A stretch of 64,000 bases of DNA from Fasciolopsis buskii (lineage: Eukaryota > Platyhelminthes > Trematoda > Plagiorchiida > Fasciolidae). The notes under the pieces were generated by a model, which had not been told where the DNA came from, made no database searches, and was given only the letters and a program-made list of their open reading frames with translations. Below, piece after piece: positions 49,440 to 60,460 of this stretch; the stretch's first letter is position 1; every line of letters begins with the position of its first letter. The DNA is taken from assembly GCA_008360955.1 (NCBI GenBank), contig LUCM01004683.1:13870-77869 (forward strand). Reading direction: 5' to 3'. Position numbers and translations under genes: made by a program.

Positions 49440-49790
49440 AAAAGCTTCAGTAGTTTGAAGTTTAATACAGACCGTGTCACGAAACAAGTCCTAGAATTCT
49501 CATTTATTAAGTTTGCAAATGACATTCATTCTTTTTCCATTTTCCTATATACATTAACTAGCTTAAACGGCCATAGACCTGATGGACATTTTCAACCATT
49601 CACGGTATTCGTCCTTCCTGCTAAGTCTTCCATGGGTAGATCCTACTGATGGCGCATTTCCCGAGCATCAGGCACCTCGATGCTTATCTTGTTTTTAATA
49701 AACCTTTTTAGAACATGGGGATCTAGAGAAAATTCTAAAACGGTGGAACGCCAAAATTTCTATTTCCAATCCTTTCGCGCTCTGAGAAGG
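49440..49790 (+). mobile_element. Possible CR1/Jockey-like LINE relic
   Basis: DRVTKQVLEFSFIKFANDI (about 49470-49530) resembles a shortened motif B block (VTQGSVLGPLLF--(F/V)NDI). About 190 bp on, DLEKILKRWNAKI (about 49720-49760) fits the following helix. No catalytic box is visible, so the call is tentative. Confidence 0.3.
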
Positions 49791-51621
49791 ACTCGGCATA
49801 GTCAACATCGTCGATTGTAGTGATCTTGTTTGAAAAAGGCTTACTAGTATTGGTAATAAATAATACTCTTACCTATCGGGCAAGGTGGGTGAACAAGCAC
49901 CTAACCGCAATATTAGCTACTGGTATCCTAATGACCTTCAAGCGTTGGTGTTGGGCGCTACTGGAGTCTAAACGATAGTCATAAGCTCTTCAGTGCCAAG
50001 GAAAGCCCGCGGTTCTTGTAGTGCAACTTGCAAAGGCATATCATTCTTGTCTCACGGAATTCTACGCATGTCGATTCCAAACTCGTTAAATAAGAATCAT
50101 CTATACACCCACTCGAGAATCACTGTGGTCTCGTTCCAAAGCCGACGTCAATTCAGGCTGCTGGCTGCGTTGTTTCTTTCCCTATTTAGCTACTGAGTAA
50201 CCACCCCAGTAGTCAAAAGCATTTCAATAATTTTGATCTAGCAATCGCGTTGGTTCCACCTATCGTCTGCCCTGATCATCTGCACTCACAGTGACACCTC
50301 CGTCCACTCTTTCTGTAATGACAGCTGGTACTGAATCATTATAGCCTTTACTGGGTCAGAGATCGGCATAGCTGGAATGACGTTACACCAATTACGCCAA
50401 TCGATCATTGGGCGAAAATGTCCCTTGATAACGTCGATGAATGTCGAGGAGCCGAATTAACCGGCGGAAGAATGTTGATCACGAGCAATTCGATTCTGAT
50501 CAGTAGGTGAACTTTGCGTCTGCCTGAGCTCATTCTTCTCACTAGAGCTAGCGGGAAAGGAGTTAGTGGTAGCGAAATGGAATCGACTGAATTTTTACGC
50601 TAAAAGTGCAACAGACTTCTCCCATTTCTGTGTTTAAAAAGATTTCCCATTCCACGCACCGTTGCAGAAGATTACTTTAGTGACAACCATACGTGATCTT
50701 CAAAAGCCCAGAACAGAACCCGGATGCTGTTTCAAACAACCAATGAAGTGGAATGAACAGCTGAGTGGCAACAAGCACTGCGTTGTTACAACCTTACAGT
50801 CCTTTATCATTTATCGACTTGAAGCACACAGTAAGCATGGTAACCAGCTGCTAGGAAACGGCGTTTTCGTGTAGATGGGAGTGATTCCAGTGTAGTGAGA
50901 ATATGTGAACTGGAGAGAGTCAATATATGGGAATACAAGATTTTTCGAAAAAAAGAAGTTTCGGATAATTTGGCCACTGCACACATCTGCTCGGTTAACG
51001 TTTGCAGCACGAGTTTTAGTTCTTGCACATGCCGTTCTCCTGGAAGCTATATGCACAATTTGTCAGTGAACATCTCCTGTCCTCCCATTTTTTACCCTTT
51101 TCCTTTATCCTGCTGCTCTTCGTAGTTTAACTCCCTCTTAATAAGACAAAGCGAGTTTACACCCAGGATGAGGCTTCGATCAAATAATTGTGCGGAAGGT
51201 GGCCGGCTGCTGGGGTTCCGAATTCACAACTCTCATACTAACACGATCAGATGTTGATTGTTTGATCGGTTGACGATTCCACAGACTGGAAACTATTTGG
51301 TTGCCTATTACCGCATTTGGCAGGCCACATTATTCCTGTCTGCTACGTCCATCCTAAAACCTGTTTTGACTTGTCAAAAGCAGACTAGGTTAATTATCAA
51401 AAGTACAAATGTCCTGCTTATGTCACATCTAAAAATATGACCACTTTCCATAAATTCGACAGATCTTGTTCCAACACGTATTCTAGTAATTAGAAATGCC
51501 ATTCATATGGAGAACAACATCTAATCATTATTCGTCAAAAATCGTTAACTAACTGTAATATTCTGCGAGATATCTGAATCATAAAAACAATAAATTTGAA
51601 TTTAACCATAGATCGATTAAG
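49791..51621. other. Gene-free stretch
   Basis: Frames under 85 codons. A weak tRNA-like patch near 51195-51250 (GGGGTTCCGAATTCAC) is too short to call. Confidence 0.45.
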
Positions 51622-51762
51622 GTCAGTTGGCGATGGTAACGCGGATAGGTTCGTGACGTTTGGACGTGAAGGTCGCCGGTTCGGACCCCTCCACCGTCGG
51701 TCAACGTCCTCACTTGGTAACCTTGTGATGGCCGCGTCCCCTCTTTCAAGAAGATACTGTGC
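51622..51762 (+). mobile_element. tRNA-derived SINE with tail replaced by (AT)n
   Basis: GTCAGTTGGCGATGG head, TGACGTTTGGACGTGAAGG, B box GGTTCGGACCC, body GATGGCCGCGTCCCC. The usual ATTAAAGGAAG tail is absent; an AT dinucleotide array starts where it should be. Confidence 0.75.
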
Positions 51763-51786
51763 ATATATATATATATATATATATAT
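51763..51786. repeat. (AT)12 microsatellite at a SINE tail
   Basis: Abuts the truncated SINE at 51622-51762. Confidence 0.95.
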
Positions 51787-54609
51787 GCTTAATTTTATCT
51801 GCTGATCTGTGCATGCATTTGGTGTCTTTCGACGTTTGTCCCTTGACAAACAAATTTCGACTTACAGCTCCCGTATTTACGATTACACGCGGGTTTTTTA
51901 CACTAAGTTCAGTGACAAACTCGGATCTTCCGGTGGTGTGGCCAGAGGGAATTAACTTTAGATGAAAACAAAAATGAAAACCAATCGGGAAAAACGTGTT
52001 TTATCCAACATACCTCCTGCGGCAAGAATGGCAGTGTCGAGTGGAGAATTTTACCACTCATTGTCCATCCCAAAGTTAACGCTACGAGCTGTACCGGAGT
52101 TGATTATCTCCTGTCTAAGAAAAAGGAGAGGTTCCAACCCCGTAAGCAAAAATCACCCTGGACGATTTCGGCTCTCTGTGATGACTTGTACATGTTTATG
52201 TACCAGTTGCGTAGGTTTTACCTCTACCTATAAGAAGTTTCTTTGACATCATCATTCATTTGGATGGACATTCTGGTCGTTTTCATCAACATTGCTTAAA
52301 TTATGCTATCGGTCTTTGTGAAACCTCTGATCAAAAGCTGTTCACATCTGCGACGAGGAAAATAAAAGCAACAAAGATTTCACAATCAAATCCCAGTAAA
52401 TCAACATCCAATAATTGCTGGGAAATTTGGGGATTGAGATTGGTTGAGAAGAGGGAGGATGTGTGGCTCAAAGAAAACTGTCCGGTTGTGACACTTGCTC
52501 AGATGTTAGACTCGCCGTTTTGTAAAACAAATGACAATGTGTACCACCAATCATGATCCAGGGACAGAGAATGAACAATTTATCTACCTTGCGGAAAGTT
52601 GGTAGTTGATGACTATTCTCCAAAGTCCAAAAGTGCTTCAGTTCAAGTAGTGGTACAGTTGTTTCCAAATTGGCTTTACCCAAGGACGATGCATTCAGCA
52701 TATGGACTTCAAAAGACCTCGCCGTGAATATTTGAGTCATATTAAAGCTGAGCGGTTTTCGGGAGTTAGATACACGCAATGTTCACGTCACTTCGATACT
52801 CGAATCTGAGTTTTGGAATCGCATGGTGCAGTTTTAGCCTCGTTCGGTTTGGAGGAAGAGGGTGGGAGGCTTAAGAGGGTTAAAGAAAAGTTGCAAATTT
52901 AAAGCAGACTAAAATTTAACAGATCATTCCCGAACAAATCACTCGGTAGGTATTTACAATTGTATTTATCATAGCCAAAACACTGACTTGGTTATAACTG
53001 TTCATTATTTGTAACAATTTAATTCGGTTGAGTAGTAAAACTATTCTGAGCTAGATTGATTTAGAGGAAACTGAAATGGCGGTTGTGGATGTTTGTTTTC
53101 TGATTGGATTAGCAGTAGCGCCTAATCAGTAGAACAGGAATCGACCGATTGAAGGTACACGCCTTAGGCTCATAAGATCACGTTGACAATTTCGCGTGGT
53201 TCACGCTGAAGTAAGATTCACGTATATATATATATATATATATATATTCACTTGCAGAGACGGTCAAAAATCATCGTATTTTGAATGTTTATCAGAACAG
53301 TCCAACTCCGGGCTAGACCATAGGTCTTCAGTTCTGAGTTATTTCTGTTGGGGCTACAGGTCGATAATGATGGTCAAATCTGATAACAAATCTAGTGTAC
53401 AAGATTAACTTTTTTCTTTCATCCGATCGATTTGGTTTTTCCCTAGCACATACAAGCATGCTAAACTCGTCACTGTTATTGCCCTGCGATCTCTGCTGTC
53501 AAATATCCAATTGAATTTAGTCGGTTCGAAATGGTGGGGCGAAGGTGGCCCCATCTGGCTTACTCATCACAACTTGGGTTGCAATCAGGGGGAATGCGAA
53601 TTAGGTGTTTTGAAGTTGCTCCACAAAACGAGGTGATCGGATCGTTCGAAACAACGCTGCTTCCTTATAGGTTGCACTGTGTGGAATATGTTGAAGCCGA
53701 ACAGATATAAAGAGAAATCATCTCGTCCTGTCCGTAATGTATGTTCTGGTGGCGAGCTGCGGCGAATCGAATCTGGGAACTGGTTTCAATATCGACTTCT
53801 TTCGTAATAAACAATAAGAGAATAAGAGTAAAGAAAAAGAGACGTCTGTATAAAGTTTACTCCATGTGTTATCTGTTCCAAACTCCCTCACATTATCGAC
53901 TGTCTGTCTTAATCATTGGTTCTTCTTGGGTTGCTGTATCACTCAGTTGCCCAGACCTGTTTATTCGAGGAGCAACTCTAGTTTCCACACTCCTCAGCGC
54001 AACCTGCAAGACAGCAGCTTTGTTCCGGGCGAGCTAATGACCAGCTGACCGGTTCATGCGCCTCTTCAGCTGAATCTTGACTGGTCGGTGGAACACAGCA
54101 ACGGGTATCGGCTTTATTTACGCGGCTGGCAACACTCGCCACGTCATAGAATCACCAACAGGCTCGTGGAATATTTTATGAAGAAAACTATTCAAACGAC
54201 AAGTTGCCGTGAGCTCGAAATCGCTGCTGCTTTTCCGCGGATGCTTATTCGGTGAGGATTAGCCCAAGTTAATTTAGGGCGAACATTAAGCACGGCTGAC
54301 CATTCCCTTACATGCAACCTAGGGACTAATTCTTTTCTACATTAGGACAGTTTGAAATGTTCCTTGCTACCAAGTGCTGTGAAACAATCCAACAAGATCA
54401 GTGAGTGTGAAAGGGCCAATTTGCATCGGTCAATCCAAAGGCCACGCGGAGTAGGTCATACGGTGGTAGCAAAATCGAAAATCAGTCACTGCATTTCATC
54501 CAAAAGTACTTTGAAATGCAATACCGATAATCGGCAGCTTTAAACCGCGTAAAGCCGGCTCCTTCGGCTACTGCGATAGGCAGATAATGAAAAGGGTGTT
54601 ATAGTTATT
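51787..54609. other. Long gene-free stretch
   Basis: Frames up to 103 codons without motifs, plus the TA microsatellite at 53223. Confidence 0.45.
53223..53247. repeat. (TA)12 microsatellite
   Basis: Uninterrupted; no SINE next to it. Confidence 0.95.
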
Positions 54610-55126
54610 CTCCAGCTCTAAAAAAGTCGCTATTTCGGCCACAACCAATGAAAAGGATGCTTGAGAGCAACACAAACTTTTCCCTCTGAATCAGGTTTGC
54701 TTGTGAACGTAAGAATCGTCTGGCATGCCGTAGCGATCTTTACCTTCAGTTCACTCATAGCTTACGGTTTCGAACAATAAAACTTCTGTTTCACATGGCT
54801 CCAAACGAAACAATACGGATACAGCGGTGGCCAAGCTCTCGGCTTTTCCAGTCCGATTTCCTGCACCAGACGGATCTCGTGCAGCCAACTGCTGACTGCT
54901 TCTGTGTGATGTGATGGTGTTTCATACATCTGGGTGCATCTGAGAAGACGATAACACCTGTATAGAATTTTTGGGAAAGAAGCCAATTTAAGAACCAGTT
55001 GCAAAACCCGAGTCGCGGTTGCCCGTCATTGGGGTGCACAGGGTGGACTGGATAGGACGAACGCTTTTCTCTTATTCCTCCCTCCTCAACATATTCCACA
55101 TACAACCTTAAATATAACCAAACCAT
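54610..55126 (-). mobile_element. Mariner/DDE_3-type transposase relic with internal deletion
   Basis: On the minus strand, SSYPVHPVHPNDGQPRLGF then CNWFLNWLL, FYTGVIVFSD (about 55065-54930) matches the pre-catalytic stretch of mariner-like DDE transposases (PY----L---D---R--FC-W, then (I/V)(I/V)FSDE). A frameshift follows FSD. The next blocks (RLVQEIGLEKPRAWPP, then FVWSHVK, about 54865-54790) fit the region before the second aspartate. After stops, SELKVKIATACQTI (about 54735-54690) resembles the C-terminal helix. The second and third catalytic acids are missing, so it cannot be active. Terminal inverted repeats were not found. Confidence 0.55.
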
Positions 55127-55678
55127 CTCGGAACTTTCTTATTTGAAGGCTGCTTTAGTAGATCCGGATAGTGCGCGTGAAAGTCCTGACAAGCTGTTCG
55201 GAAAATTACACCTCCAACCCTCAGTACCAGAAGTTCAGGTCGTTCCGTAGCAGCCCTGAGCATTGTGGAAATAAGATGAAGAGTCATGGGGAACATTTTT
55301 ATTTCACATCTGCTTCAGAGTTATCCTCGTGCCCGCACACGCACACACCAGCTGTTTTTTCTATTTTCCATCGATCCTATCTTCAGTCGATACCACTCAT
55401 TTTTAGGCTCTGCCTAATTAGATACACGATGATCCAATCAAATGGGCTAGTCCCCACCGGTAAGCTTCCATCCTTGTTCCATCCGTTGGCGCTTCAGTCC
55501 ATGCGCTAATGAAGAATAACCTATCACCACATGATGCCCTAAGCGCTTACTGACCAGTAGTTGAGTAGCCCATAGCCCACAGTTGATACCGCATTGTTTT
55601 GTTGATCTTGCTTATGCCGACCAGATTATAAGTGCACACGTGATCTAAGTACGACTATGACACACGAAAACAAAGTGA

Positions 55679-55977
55679 TATGTGTGTGTGCAAGCGTGGC
55701 TTAACTGAAGACCTTATTTTACTATCCTCCGTCTGTATTCTGATCAGCGCGCTTACGTATCTCGGCTGAAATCGAATGATTGCATGAATGAGTGAATGTA
55801 TGCGTGAACTGGTGTGCGACAGCATTGGAGTTGAATTCATCCAGCGGTGTCTTTCCTTCAACACAGTCCAGGTTTGCGTGTGTGTGTGTTTGGTTTCGTC
55901 TAGTTGTTTTTGTAACGTGCCAACCCCGGGGAGTATTTTCATTGTTATATCGTACTGGTGACTGTATGTGTGTGTGG
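55679..55977. repeat. Three GT tracts within 300 bp
   Basis: GT runs at 55681-55690, 55877-55890 and about 55966-55975, alternating with non-repetitive DNA. Confidence 0.7.
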
Positions 55978-56194
55978 GCGCGTACATGTTTGAGTTCGGT
56001 GAAGTTTAATTGAGACCGGGAGAGTTTAGCGTAAACCCAGAAAATTTCATCAAACTTCAACTGCAAACAATACTGCCGGTAGGAAAAATGATATTGTGAC
56101 TTTTTTGCCAGTGTTCTTTGACAATGACCGGTCGCTAAACTGAAGACCATGCCAAATGCTGCTAGACAGGACACAGTCGTGTTCAGCCTAGTTC

Positions 56195-56205
56195 ACCCCC
56201 CCCCC
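56195..56205. repeat. Poly-C tract
   Basis: Ten C in a row, which is a possible site of length error in the assembly. Confidence 0.8.
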
Positions 56206-56914
56206 ACTGCATGAGCCCTGGACAAATGACTGCGTTCAGCCCATCGGTTTCATTGCCACCTGCTAGCAAAGAACTCCTCAGAGCCTCGACGTTCACTATT
56301 TTTAATCTTCATAAGAACAAGAGTGACCAACCTAGATGCTGAAACGAGTGGATTGTGTGCTATTATATTAGATTCAATCGTTTAAGTTTTGATGCTGGCT
56401 CATACGACAACTGAACTCCGGCTCACGCTGTTCTCCTTTTGCGTTGTACATTCTAAACAGCGTGGCATTTTGCAATACACTTTCCGGCGGAGGCATGTTA
56501 CACACGGCTTAGAAATAAGGGTAATGGTATATGTGGGAATGCCATGAGAAAATAGGTTTGAGTGTACCGAAGATCATGCGAGGAGTTTCGTCGTCGACAT
56601 CCGACATCCTGGTCGGCTAAAATCGGGTTAGTTTCTTTGCATTAGAATCGGTTACAGATTAACTGCTCAATAATGCATCTATCTACCGTAAACAACCAAA
56701 GAGACATGGATGAGAGAGTTGGAAGAACTGTCCGTACGATTCAGTGAAAGACTTTAGAAGACTCCACATTTTGGTTTGTTCTGCAGCGTGAGTATTATGA
56801 GATGGTATTCCCCTTACGGAGTGAATCATTTGCAGTCATTACTATTAAGAAAGATTCCTACGGTGAATGTGCGAAACAACGGTACCAGCTTAAACTGAGT
56901 AAGCACAATGGTGT

Positions 56915-57185
56915 TGCCAAATGTCGTCTGGCACAGACTGCACAGCACCTGTGAAGAGCAAACCCGAGAGGAGCAGGCTGGGGTTCCACCCAGTGGCGAA
57001 TGGGTCGACTAAATCTTTATCCTCTAACCGTGGCAACAGCACCGTTGTACTTCCTGAAGGTCAGCGAGCATTGTTTCCTAGACATTCGTGAAACCTTCGA
57101 CTTCGTCGATAGGTCAGCAGTGTTTTATAATCTGTTAAGCACTTTCGCTAACTCTAGCCCCTTCAGTCGGACGTCTTGACTCAAC
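56915..57185 (+). mobile_element. RTE-like LINE fragment (reverse transcriptase fingers and palm)
   Basis: Frame-shifted pieces of an RTE-type reverse transcriptase. TREEQAG is followed by a degraded counterpart of FRPGRG and by WVD-IFIL. In another frame motif A reads FLDIRETFDFVDRSAVFYNLL (about 57084-57150). The blocks are co-linear with the minus-strand RTE-like copy at 61.9-64 kb. At least two stops and two frameshifts interrupt it. A SINE starts 27 bp downstream. Confidence 0.65.
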
Positions 57186-57211
57186 TTCAGTCTCATGGTG
57201 CATAATCAAAC

Positions 57212-57320
57212 CAAACGGGTGAGGTCGGCGTTCGGACGTGATGGACGCGGGTTCGAGTCCTCCCACTGAAAAGTGGTGTACATCGGTATTGCATTATTAA
57301 AGGAAGCAAAAGACAAAAAG
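57212..57320 (+). mobile_element. tRNA-derived SINE with internal deletion
   Basis: CCAAACGGGTGAGGTC, GGCGTTCGGACGTGATGG, B box GGTTCGAGTCC, then the body is cut short and joins to GCATTATTAAAGGAAGC and AAAAGACAAAAAG. Inserted or retained next to an RTE-like LINE fragment. Confidence 0.75.
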
Positions 57321-58322
57321 CAGTGAGGTCCTATGTGGTTTTGTTCTACTCAGATATAGTCATAATCGCCGGTCCTCTCCCCATCCCCGTGTAGTGAGCC
57401 TGTTGCGGAAGATAATTTTTCTTCCGGAAGGCTTGCTTAACCGAACGATGACGGCCCATGGCGGTCGCCACTTGTGCGTTGCTCATGCAGGCCCCGCTCG
57501 CGCACTCTTGTCCAAATATACTGAACCTGCTACCGCTTCCGACTGTCTTTTCCATGTACCGGTCAAGTGTCAAGTTTGTCAGTATCGCAATCATACAGAG
57601 CCGAGTAAGGGTGACGCACAAGTGGTCACAACGGTTAAGGGCAAGCAAACGTAATACGAGGTGGGCGTTAAGACAAATGGTCTTACAAGCCCTAGTGGCC
57701 ATGGTGCTTGCCCTTCCCACTACAAATGTGCCTCAAGAACATCGCAAAACGGTGCACCATCATGCGTTGGGTGATACTCACCTTCTGACCAAGATAATCT
57801 CGCTGCACTCCTTTCAGTGCTTTTGACACGTCTGGCATCTGAGGGACCATCCTGAAGAAGCAACACGGTGGTCGAGCTATAGGAGTGTAGAAGTACGAAG
57901 AAGCTGGTTTTGGCTTTAGCGTCAATTGTTCTTTCTCGCCTTCATGTCTAAGAGATGAAAATTGCCGCTGGTCAGAGACAGAGGTAAGACTCCGAATTGA
58001 AGTCTATATATCAAATGCTGCACTGCTGCTGCGTGGAACCTGTTCTATAAAAATAAGCTCAGCAAACAGAAATCATAACAAAATAGATATGTTGAAAACA
58101 AAATACACTTCTCATTCTCGACTCCCTGTCTTTCAGACTATAAATGTCATGCACAAACCTTCATTTATCCGACCAGCCTTACACTCGGGAAGTACCAGAC
58201 TGGAGTTCCGCTCTCATTAGTCTCAGCGGCGCGTACCGTCCAACGCAACCATGATTTGAACCCGAGCTTTCTAAGTGGAAGGCGCATGCTCCTGCCTAGA
58301 GTAATCAGCACTAATAAGTTAA
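57321..58322. other. Stretch between SINE and Penelope-like element
   Basis: Frames of about 120 codons overlap on both strands at 57346-57826 with no recognised domain. A tRNA-like patch on the minus strand near 58235-58310 (GGCAGGAGCATGCG and GGGTTCAAATC) may be a second SINE type. Confidence 0.4.
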
Positions 58323-60227
58323 GCTTGTACAAATGACAGCCAACAATGCCCTACAGGTCCGAAGAGCGACACGATAAATATCCCGTTAAAGTCAGTCAAT
58401 CAAGCTAGATTGAGGATATGCAACATTCTTAAGAACCAACAACCAATTGCACCAAACATCACAGTGGAGGAAAGGAAAGCACTGACGAGCCTAAAACAAG
58501 ATCGAACAATCCACATCACCAAAGCGGACAAAGGGAATGTCACAGTTATTCTCAACAAATTAGATTATGAGTCAAAGGTCGCCGAGCACCTACGGGATGG
58601 CCCTTACGAGGAAATAGAAAAGAAGAAAGTGAACTCATCACTTAACAAATCAAAGGCCCAGGCAAACAAGTACCTATCCAGCTTGAAGGAGAAACTCGGG
58701 AAATCTCTATGGTTCTCACTGGCGCCAAAAACCAACAGACCTGGGAGATTTTACGGTTTACCAAAAATCCACAAACCCGATATACCAATTCGTCCAATTG
58801 TAGACTGCACTTCTTGTGGAACGTACAAGCTGGCAAAATATCTCAGTGGATTATTAAAACCCTATCAGAAGTTGGTAGTAAGTCACATCAGAGATGCTTT
58901 CGAATTCGCCCATATGTTAAAAAACTTTGAGCTAGAAAGTGATGAAGCTGCAGTGAGCTTTGATGTGGTCTCTTTATACACAAGTGTACCCATTAAAGAC
59001 AGTCTACATTATTTGCATTCATTGTTAGTATCGGACACTTCCTTAGAAGAGCGCACCGCGCTATCTCCATCCGAAATTATTGAGGGTATAAAACTTTGTC
59101 TCATGTCAACATACTTCACGTTCAAACATGAGTTGTACAAACAAACGGATGGTGTGGCCATGGGATCACCCATATCCCCCATTGTAGCAAACCTTTTTCT
59201 GCACTCGGTTGAATCAAAAGCCCTAATGGATTTTGTCCACCCCCCACGCCTGTACGTGCGGTATGTCGACGATACATTTGCAATCATCAAGTCCACAAAA
59301 AGAGATAGCTTTCTTCAAGCTCTCAATAAGCAATGCAGATCCATTAAATTCACAATGGAATCGGAAGACACCAGTAGAGTCATCAACTTCTTAGACTGTC
59401 GTCTGAAAGTTAATGACTCAAGAAAATTCAATATCGGCATCCATAGAAAATCCACACATTCGGATAAGTATTTGGACTTCAGTTCAGCTCATCCACAATG
59501 CGTGAAGCGGACTCTTATTTGCTCGCTAGCCAACAGAGTTCAAAAGCTATGCAGTGATGATACCGAACGCAACGAAGAACTAAGACGTCTACACGACATC
59601 CTACAGGACAATCACTACCCACCACGCCTCATAAGAAAACAAATGAAAACTAGCGTGTCAGCAAACATGACGAAGAAAGAAAAGAAGAAAACGGCCTCCG
59701 TCGGAATTCCGTACAGATCAGGTACTTCGGAAGCAATAAGAAAGGTCCTCAGTGACTTTGATATTCACACTTTCTTCCGGATGGATAACACTTTAAAGCG
59801 CCACCTATCAAAAGCTAAAGATCAAGTCGGTGTGCAAGACCACGACAATTGCATCTACAAAATCAGTTGCAAGGAATGCCCGGCTGAATACATTGGACAA
59901 ACCAGCAGACAACTGATGACGCGGATAACTGAACACAGAAGGAAAGAAAAGTGCAGACCTACAGATAAGGCGGCCTTATCAAAACTTGAGCGCGATTCAG
60001 CCATCGCTCTGCATGCCATAGCAGAAGGGCATAACATAGATTATGAAAACGCAAAAATACTTCAACGTGGATTCAGAACCTGCACTGAGCGTAAGGTTGC
60101 CGAGGCTCTGGCGATAAGCACCCACCCCACATGCATAAATCGGAACGACGGAGCAGAGATCTCGGAGATATGGACAGCCCTAACATCATTAAGAAACAAG
60201 CATACCAAAGGTCACCGCGCTAGTTGA
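58323..60227 (+). mobile_element. Penelope-like element: reverse transcriptase plus GIY-YIG endonuclease
   Basis: One unbroken frame runs from just after a TAA (58320) to the stop at 60227, at least 606 codons from the TTG at 58410. It encodes the polyprotein that copies and integrates Penelope-like retroelements. Residues counted from 58410: GLPKIHK in the fingers, motif A SFDVVSLYTS with Asp185, motif B DGVAMGSPISP, motif C YVDD at 285-288, and INFLDCRL after it. A basic linker (KKEKKK) leads to a C-terminal GIY-YIG nuclease: CIY at 481-483, cysteines at 481, 487 and 490, YIGQTSR from 494, R505, E508-H509, then HAIAEGHNIDYENAKIL. There is no ATG before the RT core (the first in-frame Met is near residue 168). 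The 5' end is therefore probably truncated, or the start lies in lost sequence. The lack of stops suggests a recent insertion. Confidence 0.92.
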
Positions 60228-60460
60228 CCCCACCACCACGGTGACGCATGACGTGGAAGACAACTAATCACTCACCTGACCCACATTTCAAAGCACACAC
60301 GTACACGAACACAACTAAACATCAGTTGGCATGTGAACGTTCCCTCAGTCATTTGATTGTAAAACTTGCCTTGAGAAAGACTACCCACGGTAGTCGAAAC
60401 GTTGGCGCATTACATCTACCAACAACGCTGTGTTATTAATATTATATCATTCACAATAAA
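60228..60460 (+). mobile_element. 3' untranslated part of the Penelope-like element
   Basis: The non-coding tail after the polyprotein stop. It holds a perfect 7-bp hairpin followed by CGAAAC (60379-60400) and an AATAAA at 60455-60460. The true 3' boundary and any target duplication could not be fixed by eye. Confidence 0.5.
60369..60406 (+). ncRNA. Hammerhead-ribozyme-like motif in the Penelope tail
   Basis: A stem GACTACC / GGTAGTC (60379-60385 with 60389-60395, loop CAC) is followed directly by GAAAC, as stem II and the GAAA box are in hammerhead ribozymes. The preceding bases CTTGAGAAA replace the catalytic CTGATGA box. Penelope-like elements are known to carry short hammerhead motifs, so I read this as a variant or inactivated one. 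Confidence 0.4.

Larger units (their letters stand above)
55127..56914. other. Gene-free stretch
   Basis: Holds GT tracts and poly-C. Long frames here (55722-56174) are driven by the simple repeats. Confidence 0.45.

Noticed and set aside
55655..56174. 110- and 150-codon minus frames
   Set aside because: They depend on GT/CA tracts (His/Thr-rich translations) and show no domain.
57346..57826. Overlapping frames of about 120 codons on both strands, one Cys-rich (ECASGACMSN)
   Set aside because: No recognisable domain order, and frames on both strands are equally long, as expected for a locally GC-richer stretch.
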